The notes: generated by a model not told the origin, from the sequence alone. A DNA stretch of 64,000 nt from Nemophila menziesii (GCA_029959085.1 JARWIR010000010.1:38866731-38930730), one strand, 5' to 3'; counted from the stretch's first letter, positions 24,301 to 35,744 are shown. Numbers and translations are program-made.

Positions 24301-24497
24301 ACACTGTAAAAAATGTCACCAAATATTAAGCGACAGTTTCCCGAGGTGTCCCCATAAGATGGCGACATCAATAATTAGGACACTTGTTTTCCGTTAGATG
24401 ACAGTTGGAAAAGTGTCGCCAAAAGTTTGGTGACAGTTCAAAAAGTGTCGCGCACCTGCAAAAGAACTGTCACCCATTAGCAGTTTTTTTAGTGAAA

Positions 24498-24974
24498 GTT
24501 AGTCTTTTTTGAGGTTTAAAGGTTTAAATTGTAAGGGAGGAAGATCAGGATCCAAAAGTTGGGTTTTCCTCTGAGTAACTGAGGTATGAATCTAATCTTC
24601 CTTATAAATTTTTAATCATATACTAAAATCTCTTCACATGATAGGTTACTTGTTAAATTCCATAATTTATCTAATTACGTATCTTTGTTAAGTTACAAAG
24701 CTTCTTCTTCTTAAATTGCTACTTTACAGTACATTTTTTTTATTTTTTTAGATATTACAGTAAACTTTTAAGTCGGTTGTAGTAAACACTTTTCTCAATC
24801 CATTGCAAACGTAATTCATTACATCACAATAAAGTATAAACGCACGCCTGAACTCGATATTGCCTTATATTTGCTTGCAGCTAAAACTCGTAAAGATTCA
24901 TTGCTTTTCAACTTCATATTGAGAATTCTAAGATTATCCGTAACAGAATTTTTCTTTTAAAATCCAGTGAAAGA
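24498..24974 (+). promoter_or_regulatory. 5' flank of the intact MFS gene
   Basis: AT-rich upstream region aligned with 48650-49113 in the distal copy. The last ~150 bp before the ATG are very similar, including AACGCACGCCTGAACTCG and TCCAGTGAAAGAATGGGC. No clear TATA box could be fixed. The CACTA element inserted at 24495 sits 480 bp upstream of the start codon and could affect expression. Confidence 0.4.
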
Positions 24975-26702
24975 ATGGGCGATGCAACAATGTCCAGTGG
25001 TGGTGGGAGTGAAGCAATGGGCCTTGTCCGTCATATAATTCATGGTAGATGGTTTTCACTTTTCGCCTCGTTTCTAATCATGGCAGGAGCAGGAGCAACT
25101 TATCTCTTTGGAGTTTACTCTAAAGATATAAAATCTACACTAGGTTATGACCAAACCACACTTAACCTCTTAAGCTTCTTCAAAGATCTTGGTGCAAATG
25201 TAGGAGTCTTATCGGGTCTCATAGCCGAGGTAACTCCAACATGGTTCGTATTATTAATAGGCTCCGCCATGAATTTCGTAGGGTACTTCATGATATGGTT
25301 AGCCGTCACAAACAAGATTCCTAAGCCTAAAGTTTGGCATATGTGTGTTTACATATGCCTTGGAGCAAATTCACAAAACTTCGCAAACACGGGCGCTTTG
25401 GTAACTTCCATACGCAACTTCCCTGAAAGCCGAGGCGTTATGTTAGGGTTATTGAAGGGTTTCACTGGGTTAAGTGGAGCGATTTTAACACAAGTTTACT
25501 TAGCTGTCTACGGTAACGATTCAAAGTCGCTAATTTTATTAATCGCGTGGCTTCCGGCTGCTTTATCCGTGGTGTTTGTTTATACGATTCGTGCTATGAA
25601 GGTTGTGAAACATAAGAATGAGCTTAGAGTGTTTTATCATTTTCTTTATGTATCGATTGTATTAGCTTTATTCATTATGGCGATGACTATAGCTCAGAGA
25701 CTTGTTGACTTTTCAGAGGCGGCTTATGCTGCAAGCGCGACTGTCGTTTGTGCTTTACTTTTTTTCCCACTTTCTATAGTGATTAGAGAAGATTTAGTCA
25801 CGTGGAAGCTAAAGAAAGAGGCTATAGATGCACCCAAGATCATAATCGAAACTCAATCACCAGTGGAAATTAAGCCAATATCTCAAGAACCCGTGAAGAA
25901 AACGACGTTATGGTACGAGGACATCTTTAAAAAACCGGAAAGGGGTGAAGATTACACGATTTTACAAGCACTTCTTAGCACCGATATGCTTATTCTGTTT
26001 CTTGCAACTTTTTGTGGACTTGGTTCAAGCTTAACCGCGGTAGATAACTTGGGTCAAATCGGTGAATCGTTAGGCTATCCATCAAAAACTGTGAAATCGT
26101 TCGTTTCGCTTTTAAGTATATGGAATTATTTCGGGAGAATTTTTTCCGGATTTGTATCGGAAACTCTACTTTCAAAGTACAAATTTCCGAGGCCATTGAT
26201 GATGACACTAGTCCTTTTGTTATCATGCATTGGTCATCTCATGATTGCTTTTCCATTCCCTGGTTCAGTTTATGTGGCGTCAATAATCATTGGATTTTCA
26301 TTCGGTGCGCAATTACCATTACTTTTCGCGATTATTTCTGAGCTTTTCGGGTTAAAGTATTACTCAACGTTATTTAACTGTGGGCAATTAGCTAGTCCTC
26401 TTGGTTCATACATATTAAACGTTAGAATAACTGGTTATCTATATGATAAAGAGGCGTTGAAGGAGCTTGGAAAGAAGGGTTTAACAAGGTCTGATGTAAT
26501 GGAGCTTACTTGCATTGGTGTAAGATGTTATAGATTGGTTTTTATTATATTGGCTTGTCTAACATTTTTTGGAGCGGTTTCTTCGTTGATTTTAGTTTGG
26601 AGAACTAGAGAATTTTACAAGAGTGATATTTACAAGAAGTTCAGAGAGGAAGCTGAAACTTTGGAAGCGGAACTGGCGTTACCCGTCAGTAATAAAATAT
26701 AG
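24975..26702 (+). CDS. Nodulin-like / NFD4-type MFS transporter, intact
   Basis: Single-exon 575-aa protein. The N-terminal half (about residues 17-265) has the nodulin-like signature: GRWFSLFASFLIMAGAGATY, LNLLSFFKDLGANVGVLSGL and NFPESRGVMLGLLKGFTGLS. The C-terminal half (about 335-560) has GLGSSLTAVDNLGQIGESLG and the second set of membrane segments, giving about 12 hydrophobic helices as expected for MFS. A charged loop (about 285-325, with KKTTLWYEDIFKKPERGEDY) joins the halves. Family members are plant membrane carriers; the substrate cannot be read from sequence. The start is chosen because the first ATG matches the distal copy and the usual family start. Length is typical. The gene lies in a segmental duplication whose other copy is frameshifted. 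Confidence 0.93.
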   Translation: MGDATMSSGGGSEAMGLVRHIIHGRWFSLFASFLIMAGAGATYLFGVYSKDIKSTLGYDQTTLNLLSFFKDLGANVGVLSGLIAEVTPTWFVLLIGSAMNFVGYFMIWLAVTNKIPKPKVWHMCVYICLGANSQNFANTGALVTSIRNFPESRGVMLGLLKGFTGLSGAILTQVYLAVYGNDSKSLILLIAWLPAALSVVFVYTIRAMKVVKHKNELRVFYHFLYVSIVLALFIMAMTIAQRLVDFSEAAYAASATVVCALLFFPLSIVIREDLVTWKLKKEAIDAPKIIIETQSPVEIKPISQEPVKKTTLWYEDIFKKPERGEDYTILQALLSTDMLILFLATFCGLGSSLTAVDNLGQIGESLGYPSKTVKSFVSLLSIWNYFGRIFSGFVSETLLSKYKFPRPLMMTLVLLLSCIGHLMIAFPFPGSVYVASIIIGFSFGAQLPLLFAIISELFGLKYYSTLFNCGQLASPLGSYILNVRITGYLYDKEALKELGKKGLTRSDVMELTCIGVRCYRLVFIILACLTFFGAVSSLILVWRTREFYKSDIYKKFREEAETLEAELALPVSNKI

Positions 26703-27651
26703 TAGTTAGAAGAGTAGACCAAAACACAATTATACATAAATTTGCTCTGTACTTTTTCTTTTTTTCGGTAGAAAAATTTGCTATATACTCAATTTCAATA
26801 AATTCTTAATATTATTTCACTTGAAATTTTTTGTATGATTAGTTAGCATATCATTAAGAGGTAGGAATCGGTTAAGGTTAGCTTTAACTGACCAAAATAT
26901 TGCTTCTCTTTTTAAACAGGTTATTCTGAGTTTAAAGTATTATAAAAATAATTCATTAAGAGGCAGATCACTACAAAATCACATGTTAGCACTATACATG
27001 GGAGTTGGGGGTGGGGGCAAACCATTGACTTTTGTTACCATTAGAATCTTTCTTTACTCCATGTGCATTCGTCCGTCCCCATATAAGTTTTTGTAATTAT
27101 TCAACATTGCCTTTTTGGTGTAGGTATTGCCATACTATTACCTTTTTGAAATACTTAGAATGGGATGGCCTATATAGGAGACAGTAATGGTCGGTTTTAT
27201 CACGGATTTAAAGTTGGGTAAACTATTAATAAAGTATACTATTTATAAAGTATCCGGATTCGCAGATAGTTATGGTAAACTTTTGGATAATTTTTACCAA
27301 GAGTAAAAACCGGGTTGGTTTTATCCCGGGAAAGGTATTTTTACATGAGTTGGGTAAAAAAGTGCATTTTAGAAAAAAAACGGAAAGTAACATTTTTACC
27401 CCTTCAGGTTGGATCTTTATACCCTCAGGTTGTGTTTCGAATTGGGTCCGAATATTGGGCCTACACCTCCATCCATTTCACGTTTTCTTTACTAATTTAC
27501 TACGTGTGTGCGAGTTAAACATTTATAATCAAATTCGATATTGAAAAAGTCGGATATGAAAAAGTTAAAATAACTACCACACTCACTAATAAATCCATAA
27601 CCTATCTAATAGAGACTAAAGGGGAGGACGGTGTCAGCATGACACACGTTT
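26703..27651. other. 3' flank of the MFS gene
   Basis: No gene seen. It matches the distal 3' flank (50843-51063 and 52749-53474), so the distal copy has a ~1.7-kb insertion that is absent here at about 26925-26950. Short open frames at 27272-27544 are the equivalent of the distal region leading to 53363 but stop before the coding-like part. Confidence 0.6.
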
Positions 27652-27758
27652 TGCTTAAATGAGAGTTCATATTTATAAGAAAGATCTTGAAAACCCACCT
27701 TAAGATGCTTAAATGAGAGTTCATATTTATAACAAAGATCTTGAAAACCCACCTTAAG
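27652..27758 (+). repeat. Two-unit 54-bp tandem repeat at duplication edge
   Basis: TGCTTAAATGAGAGTTCATA begins at 27652 and again at 27706, with only one or two base differences. It starts exactly where similarity to the distal segmental copy ends. Confidence 0.9.
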
Positions 27759-28385
27759 CTATCGATATGGGATTACTTCATGCATCGCTAGGTTAAGCAC
27801 GGTTCTCTTCGGTTTTTGTCAAAACTGAAATTGAATAGTTCAGTTTTTAAAGGTGTTGATACCGAAACTAACGGTTTTCATCAGTTCGGATTTGTCATAT
27901 TTCGTTTCGGTATATATCTGGTTCGCTATAATTTTCGGTTTTGGTATGTGTTTGGTTCAGTAAATGTATAAGACTCAAGGATTTCTATTTGAAACGTTTT
28001 ACTATCTAACAGATCCATATTTGAAATGTCTGATTATTATGTTATTAATCCATATAGGAAAATTGTAAATTGTAATATTATGAATTAAATTGTAACTCTA
28101 TAATGTAATGTGTATGGTTTAATTTCAAGAATTTTTAATAAACGAAAAATCTTTTTATATATAGACCAATAATTTATGTAAAGATGTTTTGTATATTAAG
28201 ACCTTTTAAAGGAGTGAGCATGTCATATATAAGCATTTTACTTTTCAAAATGTACTTCATTTCAATCCCATTATACGTAAATTTGTCAGAGTAGGGCGGC
28301 AACCTCCCTAAATTCGATGTGCAGTGAAAATTTATCCGGAAAATAAAATTAGGAATTTTTTTTTAGTGAAATAAACATAAGATCA
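27759..28385. other. Intergenic DNA, no gene seen
   Basis: AT-rich. A stretch near 27820-27960 repeats CGGTTT/GTTTCGG-like words without clear periodicity. Nothing coding recognised. Confidence 0.45.
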
Positions 28386-28394
28386 TTCCTTTAC

Positions 28395-30162
28395 GGGTAA
28401 AGGCCACGTGTGGCCCTCGATCTATACCCAAAGTGCACGGGCCGCCCCTGATCTTCAAAATTACCCTTTTACTCCCCGTATCTTCACTTTTTGTGACACC
28501 GTTAGCCCCTTTTTCATTTTTCTGTCAGTTGACCGTTAGTTAACGCCACATGGCGCCACGTCACCGTCACCTCTGCGCCAACTCACCGCCACCGTCTTTG
28601 TCATCATCGTCCCTAACTTAAAAAAAAAAAAAAATCTTTGAAGGTTTGAATGCTTCAAACCTTCATCAATGGAGAAAAATAAAAACCAAAAATCAAAAAG
28701 GCATTCTCAAAGTAAAAAAGGCATTACCATGTTTGAATAGGCATTAATAAGTTACAATTATGTAAATCATTTTCACTCCCTTCATAAGACCACCACCGTA
28801 TATCATCCTTATTTTTTTATATATATGGTCCCATTTTTTTGAACATAGTCCATAGCATAATTATAATTCTTATTCTTCACCCAGATGGTTCTATTCTTAT
28901 CTTTACAGTAACCACTTTCACACTCTTCAAATAACATATAAGAGATACTGAATCCAATATTAGAGCCATAATTTCAATACCTTGGTTATATCCAGATCTT
29001 GTATCCCTCTTTGTATATATGATTCAGTTTGTTCTATATTCGTGATCCGCGTTCCAGTTTGGTTTATTTGTTCTCTTCTGTCAGATGTTAGCGGTCATTT
29101 GGTAGTGAATAATCAGCTTAGTGATGATTCAATTGATAAGATTAGATTAAAAATTGAAAATGTGCAGAAATTGTAAGTGGGTGATATGAGAGAAGAGAGA
29201 GACTCTCTCTCTCTAGAATTTCCTATATTTCCAGGTGTTTTAATATATACTCCAAGTTGCTCTTTACTTGCTTTACTGATTATCTCTTCTATGAAACTTG
29301 AGCATCATTTCTTAGTGAATATAAATTTGAGTTAAGGATAGAATGGGTCGTGGAAATAGCAGTGGAGGTGTGGGTAATTGTGGTGGAGCTTCAGGATGAA
29401 TTTCAACGGTTTTTTTTTTATGAATTTATGATTCTTCCTTGTTTTCTGATATATCTCGGTCCCAATTTCATAATTGATTCTTCCTAAGAAATACCTGCTG
29501 CTAAAAACTTGTTTGAGGAATTTGTTCCTCGTGCTATTTCTGAAGGGTGGCTTGATGCGTCTTTTGACGATGCTTCTGATGAAGATAAGATTAGGAAATA
29601 CAAGGAGGATGGTGAGGTCTTTAGTGGCTGCGAGGCATGCTGGAGAGAGGTTGTTAAGAGGTTGGGGAGGTGGGACCGGTTGGGCGGTTGAAGATGCTAA
29701 AGATAAGATACAGAAGAGGGGTTGTTTGTATGTTAATTATGTCTAAATTGTATATGTTTGTATTAATGGGATCACTGTATTTGTTTGTATGTTGATGAAG
29801 CAGTATACAATTGTATATACATATCAACCATGGTAATGCCTTTTTTATTTTGAGAATGCTTTTTTGATTTTTGGTTTTTATTTTTCTTCATTGAAGGTTT
29901 GAAGCATTCAAACCTTCAAAGATTTTTTTTTTTTTTTAAGTTAGGGACGATGATGACGAAGACAGTGGCGGTGAGTTGACGCAGAGGTGGTGGTGACGTG
30001 GCGCCATATGGCGTTGACTAACGGTCAACTGACAGAAGAATGAAAAAAGGGCTAACGGTGTCACAAAAGGTGAAGATACGGGGCGTAAAAGGGTAATTTT
30101 GAAGATCAGGGGCGGCCCGTGCACTTTGGGTATAGATCGAGGGCCACACGTGGCCTTTACCC
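28395..30162 (+). mobile_element. Mutator-like element with ~335-bp TIRs and internal gene-like DNA (Pack-MULE-like)
   Basis: Long terminal inverted repeats at 28395-28731 and 29829-30162 begin GGGTAAAGGCCACGTGTGGC and are highly similar along their length. A perfect 9-bp target duplication TTCCTTTAC flanks them (28386-28394 and 30163-30171), the hallmark size for Mutator. Length is 1768 bp. No MURA-type transposase is inside. The interior instead has a 5'UTR-like stretch and exon-like coding DNA. Strand is nominal, following the internal coding strand. Confidence 0.93.
29343..29745 (+). pseudogene. Gene fragment carried in the MULE, source not recognised
   Basis: A first ATG reads MGRGNSSGGVGNCGGASG then stop. 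The opening recalls SPIRAL1-like proteins (MGRG-S-GG) but is too short to be sure. After a possible intron ending TTCCTAAG (29487), a second block reads PAAKNLFEEFVPRAISEGWL, then DASFDDASDEDKIRKYKEDG, then FSGCEACWREVVKRLGRWDR. After a one-base shift it continues EDAKDKIQKRGCLYVNYV and a stop. The even amino-acid composition over ~85 residues argues for a real former coding exon. I do not know the family. Confidence 0.55.
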
Positions 30163-30171
30163 TTCCTTTAC

Positions 30172-30634
30172 ACTCACCTCCACCCCAATCTAGATATAAG
30201 TCTCATATTAAAAATTTAAAATATTAGTCTTTTATCAGATCAAAGATTAAGTATAAGATCTTCTAAATAAAAAATTAACTCAAAAAAAAAAAAAAAATCA
30301 GACGGCATGGTTCAAGGAAGAGCTTTATTTTTTAAAGCATAAAAGTTTATCATGGAAACATTTTGACCACAAAGGCAATAACCTAAATTTTTATGTGCCA
30401 ATATAGACCTAGGATATGCATTATAACCCAAATTAGTCCACATTGTATTTCGTTTCTCTATACCTTTGCCTTCTCTATCACTTCACAAAGAAACAATAGA
30501 GAAATTAAGAAATAGACTCGTTCAGCTAAGGTCTTTTTTCCCCTTAGTTTCCAGTTTACGAAGTTCTCTTTTTAGTGCTTAGTTTCATATTATTTGGCTC
30601 GTAAAATAATTGGATGGAAACTACTTAAATTCCT
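30172..30634. other. Intergenic DNA, no gene seen
   Basis: AT-rich with poly-A and no coding similarity. It separates the Mutator element from the subtilase relic. Confidence 0.5.
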
Positions 30635-32053
30635 TCATATAAAAAATATACAATAAATCAAGAACAAAATAATCAAAGAAATGACACTAAAAAAAGATAA
30701 ACTAAGAAAAGAAGAAAGTCTAGTTTTGTTGTGAACAAATTCTAGTAGTGTCGAAGAAGAAATAACTCCTATTGGTTGCATAGAAATTAGTATTGGACTC
30801 CTAACATTATGTAGACCATCTGACCATAACAATTCTCCAAAAACATATGTGTCTTTCGTTCTGTTTTGACCTTGTATGGTTAACTGAAATCTCTTTTCAT
30901 CTCCACTTGTTTCAAATCGAAGAATACTCGGTTCAACAGAAACCTTAACTCCTAAAGGCTGGTGAATATGAGCAATATAGGTACCAGGACTACCAACATT
31001 TTTCAATGTCCTTATAACTGTGACCGAGCCGCTTAGCTTTGGTATTGTGATTGCAGGGTTGTTAAAGTCCAAGAGATCAAAATTCTTGGGACATTCATAA
31101 GGTGTGTAGAAGAAAAGATTAAGCTTTGTCTGATCATAAGCAAGGGTGCAAAAGAAGTTCAAGTAGTCATTGACGTTCAAGTCGTATACTAGGCCAGGTC
31201 CGCAACACTATTGGGTTGAATATGTCCAGCTCCGTAATCAAATGGTGTTGCTTTTTTTTACGATACATCGAGCATTCACTACAAAAAATAGTAGCATTAG
31301 CGGAGAAGCTATTGCGACAACAACTAAAATGGTCTCTAATGATATTTTTATAAACCAAAATGGCCTTTAATTATATTTTTAGCGGCAATATTTGCCGCTA
31401 AAGATAAAGTTAATAGAGGCAAAAACAAATAATTTGCTACTAAAAGTATCTTTAGCGAGAAACTTATAGAGGCGACAAATAATGACTATCAAAATTAAGA
31501 TTTTTAGTATTAAATTTTTTGCCGCTAAAGATACTATTTCTTGGAGTGATTATGTTTGATGTATATGATGTGGTTATAATTGCTGATCGAATAGCCGCTG
31601 GACTCCAATCAGGGTGAAAGCTCTTTAGTAGACCAACCACACAAGAAACATGAGGACACGACATTGATGTCCTAGACTTTATTGGGAAGGGCGTAATTTG
31701 ACCATTATAATCACTTGTTGCTTCAGTCCAAGCAGCTATTACATCAACTCCAGGCGCAGTAATAACAGGCTGACAAGACAAAACAACCAATCAAGATTTG
31801 TTAACTAATAAAAAAATGACAAATGTGATACTTCTGCATAATAGAAGACAAACTAAAAAAATTCCATTCACTTTCTTCGGATCCAATGCTCCGCTTAAAC
31901 ATAGCATCCTGAGTACGAAAATTGCAATTTTTACCGTCAGAAAAATGGTTTTTATGCAACTTCAGCCAATGCATTTGCAACTTTCGCTTGTGCACCAGTA
32001 ATAAGTGGGTATAGTTTCTCCTTTAGCAATGTCTTGGAAATACTTATTCCTTG
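30635..32053 (-). pseudogene. Subtilisin-like serine protease (subtilase) remnant
   Basis: Read on the minus strand from 32053, pieces keep the order of a plant subtilase. A PA-domain-like part comes first (YPLITGAQAKVANALAEVA, then IGSEESEWNFLVCLL). The catalytic Ser region follows (RTSMSCPHVSCVVGLLKSFH near 31690-31610, where GTSMSCPHVSG is usual), then ATPFDYGAGHIQPNS, GLVYDLNVNDYLNF and the fibronectin-III-like tail (SVTVIRTLKNVGSPGTYIAH to FGELLWSDGLHNVRSPILI). Stops, shifts and the loss of both Gly residues around the Ser motif show it is dead. The catalytic Asp and His domains and the signal peptide are absent. A CACTA MITE interrupts it. Confidence 0.88.
31277..31548. mobile_element. 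CACTA-type MITE, 272 bp
   Basis: Left end CACTACAAAAAATAGTA; right end on the other strand CACTCCAAGAAATAGTA, followed by TCTTTAGCGGC. A 3-bp ATT duplication flanks it (31274-31276 and 31549-31551). Internal AGCGGCAATA...TTTGCCGCTAAAG motifs are subterminal inverted repeats. It interrupts the subtilase remnant between the Ser-motif block and the ATPFDYGAGH block. No coding capacity. Confidence 0.88.
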
Positions 32054-32255
32054 AATAAATAAATAAGAATTAATCGGTTTTCTTTTTGTATCAAATAGGG
32101 TACATGTTAGTAGTGTACACTAAACTATCTCAGCGGTGTTGTTTGGACCACTTAACTATTTAAGGCTCCAAACAACTGACTAATGAATCAAAATCGTTCC
32201 AAATTGTCCACTCCATTATGTTATTGTTAAAAATGGTTGTTACACCTGATTACGG
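32054..32255. other. Short intergenic spacer
   Basis: Nothing recognisable; it ends where the distal segmental duplication copy begins (32256). Confidence 0.5.
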
Positions 32256-32389
32256 TAGGCCCGGTCAATCGCGAGGTCCCAGCGGTCCAGTTTCTGGATG
32301 TAATAGTAAAGGTAAGATGTAATTAGTTATATCTTTATTTACTGAGTATAAATATTTTTATATATAATTAGTTATTTCTTTATTGAACA

Positions 32390-33840
32390 AGGAAACATGT
32401 CATTAAGGGTAGGCCAATGAGCATTCTCTGGACAACGTAGAATGCTAAGAAGAATTATGCTGGTGTTGTGCTAGTTGACTTTTGCCAAAAAGATGGCACA
32501 TGGAACCCCGTTGGAAATACAACACATCACGTAGCACAGGTCATATGGAACACCATTCATATCATATTTTAAAACATTATCTCGGGTGGGGTCACCTCCC
32601 CTTGAGAAAAAGGAATTTGATATGCACCCCTCGAAGTAAGTTGTGTTTTTAATTTATTTTTGTTAAATTAAATTTTTTGGTTAATTTCCATTATTTTTTG
32701 TAGCAATATTTTCTATGGAGGAATGGAGAAGTAATCCAAACTGGGAAAACATACAACCGAGCATCCACAAAAAGTGTCTAAGTAGAATTAATGATCAGAA
32801 GGGACAATATGCAAGAATTTGATCTAATCTGTTAAATCTCCCCAAGATATGAGTCTGGACGAGATCGAGTTGATAAAGCATATGTGGGATAGCAAAGAAT
32901 TTAAGGTAAACAAATATTATTAATTTTTTTCTATATTACTTATCCATTAAAAAAATTAATATAAACAAGCAAGGTCTGTTACGCGGAAGAAAAACAGAGA
33001 CAAGAAGGGACCAGGTAGTGGTTATGGCTTGGCATCCCTTTCGAAGACACGTCATCGGCTGGTGGAGGTAAGGTATGTTGTATTTTTTCATCGTTTGATT
33101 TGCAAAAATAAATATTTGTATTATTACAGGAGGAAAACCCTGAGTTTTAACCGAATACATGGGTCGATGACGACGCTCTTACACCTACATCCTCAGAGGT
33201 CGTAGGAGAAGCCTAAGATGGCCGAATTTTACACCAAAATTGGGCTTAATAAGACATGATATTGGAGGGATTAGCGCTTCCATCAATGATATGTAAGTTA
33301 GAATTTTTTGTGTTGTTGAATAATTATAATTTTTGTGACTTACAATTTTTTCAACTTACATGTAACAAGTTGACTTGAGGGAGAGACTCGATCAGGCTTC
33401 CGAGTTTGTAGGTGATGTCTCAAGGTCCTCAGCCACACCGACACAATTATTGACACGGGAAGATAAGATCCAGATAGTACTCAAGGTGGCATAAGAGTGT
33501 ATGAGTCCCGCACAAAAGGGTTGGAAGCTAGGAGTTGGACCATTTGTTCCTACCTAGAGCCATAGGCAGACGCAGAGTCAGAAACATAATATGTGCATGG
33601 CTTTGAGATGGATGATCGAAACCTTTCCGCAGATAGTCGAGGTTGTGAATGATTTTGACAGCGTTGGAGCCCTAGCCGGAGCCCAGGAGTAGGAGTCAAC
33701 TTCACTACCACATCCACCCCAAGTAATCCGTTTTGTATCCCCGAGAACTATTTGCAATTTGTTAGACAAATCAACTAGATGATGCTGGTGCAGGGTAACT
33801 CTCGGTTGAATATCATCTCAACCACTCCAACATAGCTGAG
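32390..33840 (+). pseudogene. CACTA TNP1-like gene remnant, distal
   Basis: Second copy of the relic at 8690-10140, with matching pieces around 32970-33070, 33130-33260 and 33370-33560 and its own extra substitutions. Equivalent stops are present, so the gene was probably already dead before duplication. Confidence 0.5.
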
Positions 33841-35744
33841 TAATCTGCAACCACGTAATCCTAGCACGGGAGGATATTTGAGAATCGTTCAAGACTAAAA
33901 GATGAGGATGATATTGACGCGACATAATCTCCTGACAGAACTCCGTCCATTTGACTTTATTATATCCCAACTTTCATTCAGATTCTATTCTATTTTATTC
34001 AGATTTTTATTTTGGTTTGTAATTAATTTTTCTTTGATATTTTTATAATTTTATTTTTATTTTAGTCTTTAATTTATTTTTATCAGACTTTTAGTTTACC
34101 AAAACTTTTATTGTAATTAATATGTAAATTAGTTTTTTATGTTTCAACCCTTTAGCGACTACCAAAATGGTCGCTAGAAATTAAAATACTTAGCAACGAC
34201 TAAACAGTCGGTAATACGTTCAACACTCTAGCGACCACCATATGTCATTAAAGATTTCAGACACCTAGGAACCACAAAGATGGTTGCTAATCATGTTAAC
34301 TTTTGCCGACCACTATTGTGGTCGCGAAAGATAATGGCCGACAGAGTTAAGAAATAGTCATTAAAAGATATATCTAACAACCACCGTGACGGTAGCTGGA
34401 GATAAATCCCTCGTGCATACAAAATTAAGTTATCTCCTTTTATCTATTTGTGGTGGACGAGGAAAACCTCATATAATTTGTATGTTATTTAATCTTGATT
34501 AGACTTGCAGTAGTTGTTGTGGTAGTTGTGATAATTATATATACATGAATTTTTTCACTATTCAAAATTCAATATATATATTTTAATATTATTTTACTTG
34601 AAATCTCATATATCATTAGTTAACATAGCATTAAGAGGCAGGACCACATAATCATAGGGCGAGCAAGCCATCAACTTTTGTAACCACTTGTGAAAATTTG
34701 CTAGTATGCGGCAGATAAGGTAAGAATTATGATTAATCAAAGACGACCTTTCGGAACAAAATAATCAAATACCAAAATAAAGAAAGGTACTACAAAGATG
34801 TTGTTTTCCATGTTAAGGTTTTGTACTTATTCAACACTTCCCTTTTGGTGTATTTTTTAGTCGTAAATAACATCAGTATAAAACAAAGTTTGTTATAAAA
34901 TATTAGCCAATTTCGAGTATTTTTTTAGTTACTTTTAAGTAGGTTAACTAATTGGATTATTTATTTAAAGATTAAACAATTATCTTTTTAACTTTTATTT
35001 GGCTACCCACTTCGTTACTCAATTGCTTGTTCTTTTCACATGCGAGAACTTGATCTTATACTTACTTTTATAAATTAAAATACAGTTAACCAAAATACGA
35101 ATACAATTAGATAATCTAACACTTCTAAAATTGACTTGATTAATGATTAAAAGGTTGGCATTCTTGAGTTCTACGGTTCTAAAAGAAAATCTTAAAGCCA
35201 TCTCACAAGTTAAAACAATTTCCCTAAACTTTTATTTCAGACACTAAGTTTGTTTGAACCTTCATAACAAAACCATCTAGCATTATAACCCTCAATACAC
35301 AACAACAACTAAATTAGTTTTTATATCATAAGCATCATCACAATTAAGTTTATAGTTTCCTTCACAAGGAGGATTCTAATTAGAAAAGTCCTCACCCCAT
35401 GCAATACTTGTACCATGATTAAAAGCATAATTAATTCTAGTATCACATAACCTTGCGGATATAACATTTGTATAAAGTATCATTAAGTTTATTTTTCTAG
35501 TTGTATCTTGGAAGTTGAAGACAATTAACATAAAATATTGGTACGTACGCCTAAATACCTTAAAAATATCGGATTCAATTCGAGTCTCAATAAGTAAAGT
35601 TATTTATTTACATTTTTTGTAATTCCATTTGGTTGCATTACTGTTTATACTATTTTAATGGTTTAAACAACTTAAAACACAATAATTAAGATATTTATGA
35701 TGCACGCATCGAATAAATCAAAAACGTTTTAATTTTGTTATATA

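Larger units (their letters stand above)
19486..24494 (+). mobile_element. Complete non-autonomous CACTA element with host gene fragments
   Basis: The left end is CACTAAAAAAAAACAGGTAG plus TTGGTGACAG. The right end, read inward on the minus strand, is CACTAAAAAAACTGCTAATG plus GGTGACAG. It is flanked by a 3-bp AAA duplication (19483-19485 and 24495-24497), the size known for CACTA elements. Length is 5009 bp. Subterminal GACA(C/T)T...(A/G)TGTC palindromes are dense at both ends. No TNP2 transposase was seen, so mobility would need help in trans. The distal segmental copy lacks the element at the equivalent place, although some flanking bases are also missing there. Confidence 0.85.
8549..27650 (+). 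repeat. Segmental duplication, proximal copy (interrupted)
   Basis: Shared sequence with the distal copy starts at TAGGCCCGGTC (8549 and 32256). It continues through the TNP1-like relic, the 10430-12030 intergenic region, the 5' flank of the MFS gene, the gene itself and its 3' flank, and stops after ACACACGTT (27650 and 53474). Alignable parts are 8549-about 12560 and 24498-27650. The middle differs because this copy has a CACTA element and a 6.9-kb tandem duplication. Confidence 0.85.

Noticed and set aside
24975..26702. Shadow frames inside the MFS gene (25990-26226 minus, 26120-26341 plus, and their distal equivalents)
   Set aside because: They overlap the well-supported MFS coding frame and have no similarity of their own.
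29343..29397. SPIRAL1-like gene start in the MULE
   Set aside because: Only an MGRG-S-GG opening of 18 codons matches before a stop; too short to call.
28395..30162. Possibility that this long inverted repeat is a hairpin microRNA-type locus
   Set aside because: The perfect 9-bp target duplication and Mutator-like ends explain the inverted repeats better.
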